Shown here piece by piece: positions 58,861-64,000 of a DNA stretch of 64,000 nucleotides. Position 1 is the first letter of the stretch. Each line of letters begins with the position of its first letter. The position numbers were made by a program, and so were the translations under genes. Source of the DNA: Oscarella lobularis (taxonomy: Eukaryota; Porifera; Homoscleromorpha; Homosclerophorida; Oscarellidae); the NCBI RefSeq assembly GCF_947507565.1, contig NC_089182.1, positions 3,410,001-3,474,000 on the forward strand, written 5' to 3'. The notes under the pieces were generated by a model that did no database searches, was not told the origin of the DNA, and saw only the letters and a list, made by a program, of their open reading frames with translations.

Positions 58861-61067
58861 TTAGAGCTCGTCGTGGCCCACGTGCGGATCGACAAAGTCG
58901 TTTTCAGGAACGGAGAAATTCAATTCCGGGCATTCACCCTTAATGTTGCGACAGACCAAATCTTGAAGAGTCCAGTCGGTGTTAGCCATCTGCCAACCAA
59001 TTTTGCCTCCGAAAGTAGCTGGTCTCCACCACGTCGGCGAGAAGAGAGCGTCGCTAAAAATGCCCTGCATAGCGCACGTTACACCCAAATGACTCCACGT
59101 TTCACTAAAAAGTCCTCCGGGAACTTTCTTCCGCTCTTCCAAAATTATTCCTGGGTAAAATTCGACAGCGTCGATGTCGCCGTACATTTCCTTTGCTAAT
59201 TTCGCCAACTCCGTTTCCCCAGTCAGCTCTTCGAAGCTAGAGTACGGTTTAAATCCGAGCAGCTCTCGATAACGATTCAGAGGCTGGACCCGCATAAAAC
59301 GCATTTTTTCAAGAACGCCCTTTGCCACTTCCTGCGCTTCCTTCCCGAAATTTCTGCGTGTAGGGTGGCCGCAGATCTGCTTAGCAACAGAGCCAAAAAA
59401 CGTTCCTAGTCCGTGTTTCAAAAGAGGCTTTACATGTAGAGTAACATCCTCAGCTGGGTAATCAGTATCGCCAAATCTATAAATATCCGGGAGAATAGGA
59501 TGCCAGTGATAGACTAAATTAAATTCGGCTGAAATTCTGTTTGATCCGAATGGCATTCCTGTGCCGTGCATCAAAGTGGGATCAAAGACAAATTTAAAAT
59601 AACCGCCGCCAAGCTGTACAACGTACTCGTTAACGGTGATGCGAATCTGCGTGACAACGTTAATCATACGAGCCGTCTGATAGAGCTGTTCGTCGTCCCA
59701 GCCCGGATGATCTTTTTTCAAAAGACCGACAACGCGATTATGCTCTCTTAGCCAAATAGTCGAGAAGGCCAAGAGGCCAGGGAACAATCCATAGAAAGGA
59801 TGACCGAGAGCAAAGCTTTTGTTTACTGGCACGTCAACTGGACTAACCATTTTAATTGGCACTTCCTCTAAGTAAGGAGGCCATTCCTCTCCGTCGATAA
59901 TCTACGAAGAAGAAATTTTGAAATCGAAATCTTATTATTTAGGTTAATTAATTATATAACCTGAGATTTCATTCTTCCGTCCTGAAACGTTCTAAGCGCC
60001 GCCTGCCTTTCGAGTGTGTCACCGTAGATATGCGACATGTCCGCATGATGCCCGGACCACGTCAAACCCGGATTGTCGCCATGAAGAGTTTTGAGAAATT
60101 GATGAGAAAAGTGCTGACCCCAGACAGGCAAAAGCAGACTGCTTCTATGCGGATCAGGCTTGAACTTGTCTCGCTTGAAAAGTTTTTCAACAATTTCGTC
60201 GATAGATGGTAGTACTTTAGATCCCTTTGATCCAACCACTGTAGGGCAGTTCTTGGGAACTGGTGGAAGTAGAAGAGCAAAATATGACGTGTTGTCATTC
60301 ATGGGGACAGACTTGTACTCAGCCAACGTAGTCCACTGCGGCGGTTGAAGTCCAACTTCCATTCCTTTCCCAATTACCAGACGCTGCAGTGTATCTCTCA
60401 GAAATTTTACGTTATTAATCACAAACCATAGTGGGTAAACTGATCCTCTTAGCCAATCAATAAATTCCATTGAAGGTTTGAATAAACCCGAAAACCACGT
60501 TCCCCATGAAGCTAAAATAGAACAAACATACATATTCTGGTGCCAGCATGAATTTAGACGGTTAATTGAAAAGTCCTCTCTCCCATTATTGGGCCTGCCC
60601 GCCCGAAAGCTAGTAGCACGGACTTACGTGACTGTGTGTGGGGGGGAGTGTGGAAGTTACGTACGCGTGCCCCGTTTAGCATGAATTATGGTAAGCGGCA
60701 CGTGATACCAAGGCCGAGGAGAAGCACTATTATACATGTACTGCGCAGGGCAAATAATCAATAGGACGCGCCTCTTGCCCAAGCTGGCGCTAATTAGCAG
60801 GAAATGTCGCACCTGTTTCGCAGTAGGCTCCGTAGTAGCCGGTCGTTTCGCAGTCGCAAAAGAAATTCTTGTCAGACTTGGAGTCTTCTATGCAGACGCC
60901 GCCATGATGGCACGGTAACGAGCAGCATGGACTATAGGCTGAAACAGAAGGTACCGATCGACTGTATATTACTGCTGACGACGGTTAAATATACCGCTAT
61001 CGGCAGGAGAAAAGGAAAGGAACGTAAACGCAACGCAGAGAGACACGAGGAGACCAGCGTTACTCAT
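58861..61067 (-). CDS. PTGS: Prostaglandin G/H synthase (cyclooxygenase)-like, HDEL-tailed
   Basis: Cyclooxygenases turn a C20 fatty acid into prostaglandin H in the ER lumen. Exon 1 at 61067: signal peptide [20 protein letters not shown]. After an in-phase splice comes the EGF domain [14 protein letters not shown]...[14 protein letters not shown]. The membrane-binding part is [17 protein letters not shown]. Catalytic features present: distal His in [11 protein letters not shown], and Tyr plus proximal His in [12 protein letters not shown]. The C-terminal part is [37 protein letters not shown]. The tail is HDEL, an ER-retention signal. At the position of the aspirin-acetylated Ser530 the sequence is CAMQG, that is Ala. 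The Arg120 position looks like Gly, with a Lys just before it. It is in the COX family, but substrate and product are uncertain. Confidence 0.88.
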
Positions 61068-61124
61068 TGTTGTCCTGCGCTTTCGGAATGGTATCGGAAT
61101 GCGCTATCAGAATGCTATCCGGGA

Positions 61125-61905
61125 TTACTCGAGGCTGCGCACAGCGTTGTCGCGGGGGACTTGGTTATCCGGACGCTTCCGCATAGATATGACTTCAGGT
61201 ACATCGTCCTTCTCCAGTCCGCCGAAAGCGTTCGCCTTATCGCATTCACGTCCTTTGCTACGCGTCCAGTAGTCCATTAGAGTTCTATCGGCGAGATTTG
61301 CTGCTGTTCCTCCAGCTCGAAAGACTTCTCTTTCTCCTATGATCCAACGGGATTGATGGGAACTGTAGATGGCACCTTTGCCTAATCAACACAAATAGAA
61401 TAAGTATCAGCGATTACCTCCTTGTACGTGTGTAATAAGGAAAGAAGCGCTTGTAATAGTCGAAAGCATTGGAGCAACAGCACTTGAACTCATGGACGGC
61501 ATATTTATACGTCTATACACGAACGATTGACGAATTTGATATGGTGATGCAGCTAGTGGTTCGTTCTTACCTCAAGTCGTCATGCCAAGCGTTTGTCTAA
61601 CGTCAAACAATCGCCTTGAAAGCCGCAGCAGCCGCGAGGATCGTCGAATCAGTCCTAAAATGCACACAAACAAGTCGACTTGTCACCTTTCGCGAAAAAT
61701 TCCAACGTACAGCGCGTAAATCTTCGTTAACGTCACGAGAACGAACCCTAAATCCTTTGCTGAGACGCGTGTCGCTCGCGATAAGAGCAAAATCGTCGCC
61801 CGAAACGCCGACAATCGTTCTATATCCATCGGTGAGTAACGAAAACGTCCAAACGATTCATTCTTCGTACCCGCCGTTGAGAACGTAAGGAGAAAACCTC
61901 GCCAT
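61125..61905 (-). pseudogene. PSMB1: Broken PSMB1 (proteasome beta6) copy
   Basis: The minus strand starts with MARFSPYVLNGG, joins in phase to TIVGVSGDDFALIASDTRLS and KGFRVRSRDV, as in PSMB1. After that the match goes on in pieces that need frame changes: KIYALY-like, then GFQGDCLTLDKRLA followed by an in-frame TGA, then RLETYKY, then AVAPMLSTI in another frame, then RFFPYY in a third piece, then GKGAIYSS, REVFRAGGTAANL. The copy loses the family's C-terminal part and ends before the cyclooxygenase start at 61067. Splice sites are still visible (gtaagaac, gtatag), so this is a decayed genomic duplicate rather than a processed copy. Local sequence error is the other explanation. Confidence 0.7.
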
Positions 61906-62041
61906 CTTCGCTTTTATTGTTGAGCACGCGCAGTGTTACTAGGGATCACGCGCACCAAAAAACGGAGCCAAAGCGGAAAGAAGACGTCGACGAAGACGAA
62001 GAACGCAGCGCGCTAACACTTTTAGCAAGTGGGGCCCCGCA
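61906..62041. promoter_or_regulatory. Divergent interval PSMB1 copy(-)/small ORF(+)
   Basis: 136 bp between divergent starts, the same spacing class as the other head-to-head pairs. This suggests a duplicated gene pair rather than only one gene. Confidence 0.3.
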
Positions 62042-62383
62042 ATGGGGTACTCGAATGGAGATGAGGCCCCTCGTGGGGATCTTCGCCTAGAAATGAAGAA
62101 ACGAAGCCTAACGGCCTATTTCGCAGCGCCGGCAACAAAGCTAAAGGTAAGAAAACGCCCAAAGCGACGCGTTCAAGCAGAAACACCACCAGCGATTTGC
62201 GAAAACAGAAAAAGCAAAGAAACGCCGTCGCTCTCCTCGTCTAAGTACCCCACACGGTCTAGAAACACCGCCGAAGTCTTCGCGCCGCGCGAAAAGCTCC
62301 TGTCGCACCCGAAAAACCGCCCGTCTCGCCAAAACGCGAAGATCGCGCACGTGGAGGTGAGGCCCCTCGCAAGGAATCGCTGA
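62042..62383 (+). CDS. Small basic ORF with PCNA-binding-like motif, probably a gene fragment
   Basis: The frame has an inner ATG beginning MKKRSLTAYFAAPATKLK (62092), which resembles an N-terminal PIP box (Q-x-x-L-x-x-Y-F, here with K for Q) of the kind at the start of CDT1, MSH6 or LIG1. The basic, Ser/Pro-rich sequence after it (KETPSLSSSKYPTRSRNTAE) matches nothing recognised. A donor-like AAG|gtaagaa lies at about 62145. No catalytic or folded domain follows before the repeats at 62.9 kb. It may be the 5' end of a gene cut by rearrangement, or a chance frame. Confidence 0.3.
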   Translation: MGYSNGDEAPRGDLRLEMKKRSLTAYFAAPATKLKVRKRPKRRVQAETPPAICENRKSKETPSLSSSKYPTRSRNTAEVFAPREKLLSHPKNRPSRQNAKIAHVEVRPLARNR

Positions 62384-62930
62384 CAAAAAACACTTTGTAC
62401 GCCACAATCGCGCTTCGTAAACCCAACTCGCGGAGCGAAACCAAACAAAAAATGATGGCGAAGACCACCGTGAGCAGCGAAAGCGGAAAAACGATCGAGA
62501 AATGGCGATTTCGGCCGCACGTCCTCAAAACGCCTCGAAAAGCAGAACCGCGCTCAGGCTGTTATTCGCAACGATGTTTTAATACTTTCTTTTAGCAGCT
62601 ATCCCTTTCGAAAGCCACTCAAAACACCAAAAAACCAAATAAACAACGGGAGAATCGCGCCAAATCAGACAATGTAGAAAACGATTCAGCAAACAAAACG
62701 CATAATAATCTACTCGCCCTTCATCGTTACTTGTATGCGAAAACAAAAAACCGAATTTAAAACAAAAGAAGTCGCAATTTTAAAGACCTACAATTTCTAT
62801 ATAAGTAATGAAGCACTCCCGAAAAGTGGGAGGGCCGCGGGTGACTGTGGCAGTTGATCTCGCTCAACGTCACCACACCCCGCCCAGGGCGAGCGCCGCT
62901 CACACTGTGGGCGCATGCGTGAACCACGCC
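62384..62930. other. Region before the decamer array, no gene supported
   Basis: A mixed region with an open stretch at 62395-62595 of no recognised family, then AT-rich and GC-rich segments (GCCCAGGGCGAGCGCCGCTC). Opposed minus frames at 62141-62528 are judged shadows. Confidence 0.4.
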
Positions 62931-63160
62931 CAGCTTAGCCCAGCTTAGCCCAGCTTAGCCCAGCTTAGCCCAGCTTAGCCCAGCTTAGCCCAGCTTAGCC
63001 CAGCTTAGCCCAGCTTAGCCCAGCTTAGCCCAGCTTAGCCCAGCTTAGCCCAGCTTAGCCCAGCTTAGCCCAGCTTAGCCCAGCTTAGCCCAGCTTAGCC
63101 CAGCTTAGCCCAGCTTAGCCCAGCTTAGCCCAGCTTAGCCCAGCTTAGCCCAGCTTAGCC
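62931..63160. repeat. Perfect decamer array, 23 copies of CAGCTTAGCC
   Basis: 230 bp made of 23 identical CAGCTTAGCC units with no visible mismatch. The unit contains TTAGCC, a variant of the telomere word TTAGGG. The array leads directly into TTAGGG repeats on its right side. Confidence 0.97.
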
Positions 63161-63162
63161 CA

Positions 63163-63184
63163 GGTTAGGGTTAGGGTTAGGGTT
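63163..63184 (+). repeat. Short TTAGGG telomere-type stretch
   Basis: GGTTAG repeated three times then GGTTAA, joined to the decamer array through CAGGTTAGGG. Sequence continues for over 800 bp beyond, so this is an interstitial or subtelomeric stretch, not a chromosome end as assembled. Confidence 0.9.
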
Positions 63185-63487
63185 AAAAGGTGTACCCACT
63201 TGGGTGACCCTTAATAACTCCTTAAATATTGAACGTATGACGTCATGCATAGCATCATTTAAAAGGAAATTTAATAAGCTTTCGATTGATCCTATATTTG
63301 CTGTGCAAATTATTTAGTATAAAGAAGTTATGAAGGTTTTTGTAAAGTCACTTTTTTGGGTGATTTTTTTTGGGTGAGTGGCCGTTTTTAAAGAAATTGC
63401 TTGTAAACCCTTTTAGTTATAAGTGATTTAAAAATTTATATTGTAGTTGTTAGGCAAAAGTGGTTTCTTTAAAAGTGAAGTCACAAA

Positions 63488-63835
63488 GTGGTTGGTTGAT
63501 GTTGGGTATTTAAAGTCTTTTTGAAAGTGACAAGTGCGCCGAGAATTGGTCACGGAACGGCAAGTGCGCTAAGAGAAACGAAATAAAGAGAATTTTCAAA
63601 ATCTGACGTCATAATGTGGTTGGTTGTGGTCCGGTATTTAAAGTCTTTTTGAAAGTGGTGAGTGCGCTAAAAAATTGTCACGGAAAAGGCAAATGCGCTA
63701 AGGGGAAACGAAATAAAGGAAATTTTCAAAATCTGACGTCATTAAGTGGTTGGGTGTGGTCCGGTATTTAAAGTCTTTTTTAAAGTGGTGAGTGCGCTAA
63801 GAATTTGTCACGGGAAAGGGTTAAAGAAAAGAAAT
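63488..63835 (+). repeat. Tandem repeat with about 130-bp period (three units)
   Basis: Units begin at 63488, 63616 and 63746 with GTGGTTGG. Each then has GTATTTAAAGTCTTTTT, GAGTGCGCTAA-like, GTCACGG, AACGAAATAAAG and TTTTCAAAATCTGACGTCAT, the last in the first two units only. The third unit is shortened. Flanking sequence from 63185 to 64000 holds no supported gene. Confidence 0.85.
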
Positions 63836-64000
63836 GCACAAGGCAAAGCTGGCTCAACCGCTATATCCACTACCGACCGGCAAGATGACAATCTTAGGTA
63901 TGTGGTATAGGGGGAATAGGTGGTTTGAGATAGTCATTGGTATTTTTTAGGTATAGAGTGCGTCAAGGCACGCTCAGTTTGATCAATATATTTCTTCTAT

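Noticed and set aside
62141-62528. Overlapping minus-strand frames rich in Phe/Arg
   Set aside because: Shadow frames of a basic, Ser-rich plus-strand sequence; none has family motifs.
62931-63160. Possible CRISPR-like array
   Set aside because: Units are identical 10-mers without spacers in a eukaryotic sequence.

Overview
This is nuclear DNA of an animal. It is very gene-dense, with about 25 protein genes in 61 kb. Most genes are cut by many short introns (often 45-100 bp) with GT...T-rich-AG borders; a few genes have no introns. The gene set is metazoan: RFX factor, axonemal dynein chain, NPHP1, complexin, NOX5, PI3K p85-like, YTHDC1, cyclooxygenase-like. Compactness and small introns suggest an early-branching lineage such as a sponge, but the window alone does not prove this. 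One 200-N assembly gap lies at 19145-19344.

Left part (1-13.9 kb, all + strand): RFX1/2/3-type factor, PI3K p85-like adaptor, DNAI3/WDR63 dynein intermediate chain, COX15 haem A synthase, and an SLC1 glutamate-type transporter. A gene-poor stretch follows (13.9-16 kb) with a cluster of hairpins.

Middle (16-43 kb) is built largely of head-to-head pairs with 50-120 bp between start codons: YTHDC1(-)/SCPx(+), TSR3(-)/GH116-like glycosidase(+), INPP4-like(-)/N6AMT1(+), complexin(-)/three-HMG-box TFAM-like(+), EFCAB7(-)/RPF1(+). ASF1, a Ras-family GTPase and ALG6 are also here, on the minus strand.

Right part (43-61 kb): NOX5 with an enlarged EF-hand region, a SUMO-interacting-motif protein, TFIIH p52 (GTF2H4), NPHP1, membralin with a long Asn/His repeat, an intronless NmrA-like oxidoreductase, and a cyclooxygenase-like gene with signal peptide, EGF domain and C-terminal HDEL. 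From 61 kb on the window turns repeat-rich: a broken PSMB1 proteasome gene, a fragment with a PCNA-binding-like motif, 23 copies of a 10-bp repeat running into TTAGGG repeats, and about 130-bp tandem repeats.

Functional themes: cilia (RFX, DNAI3, EFCAB7, NPHP1), phosphoinositide signalling (p85-like, INPP4-like), ribosome/RNA work (TSR3, RPF1, YTHDC1), mitochondria (COX15, TFAM-like), ER glycosylation (ALG6). Gene names come from recalled family motifs; no database search was run. Exon joins were worked out by reading splice borders and phase by eye.
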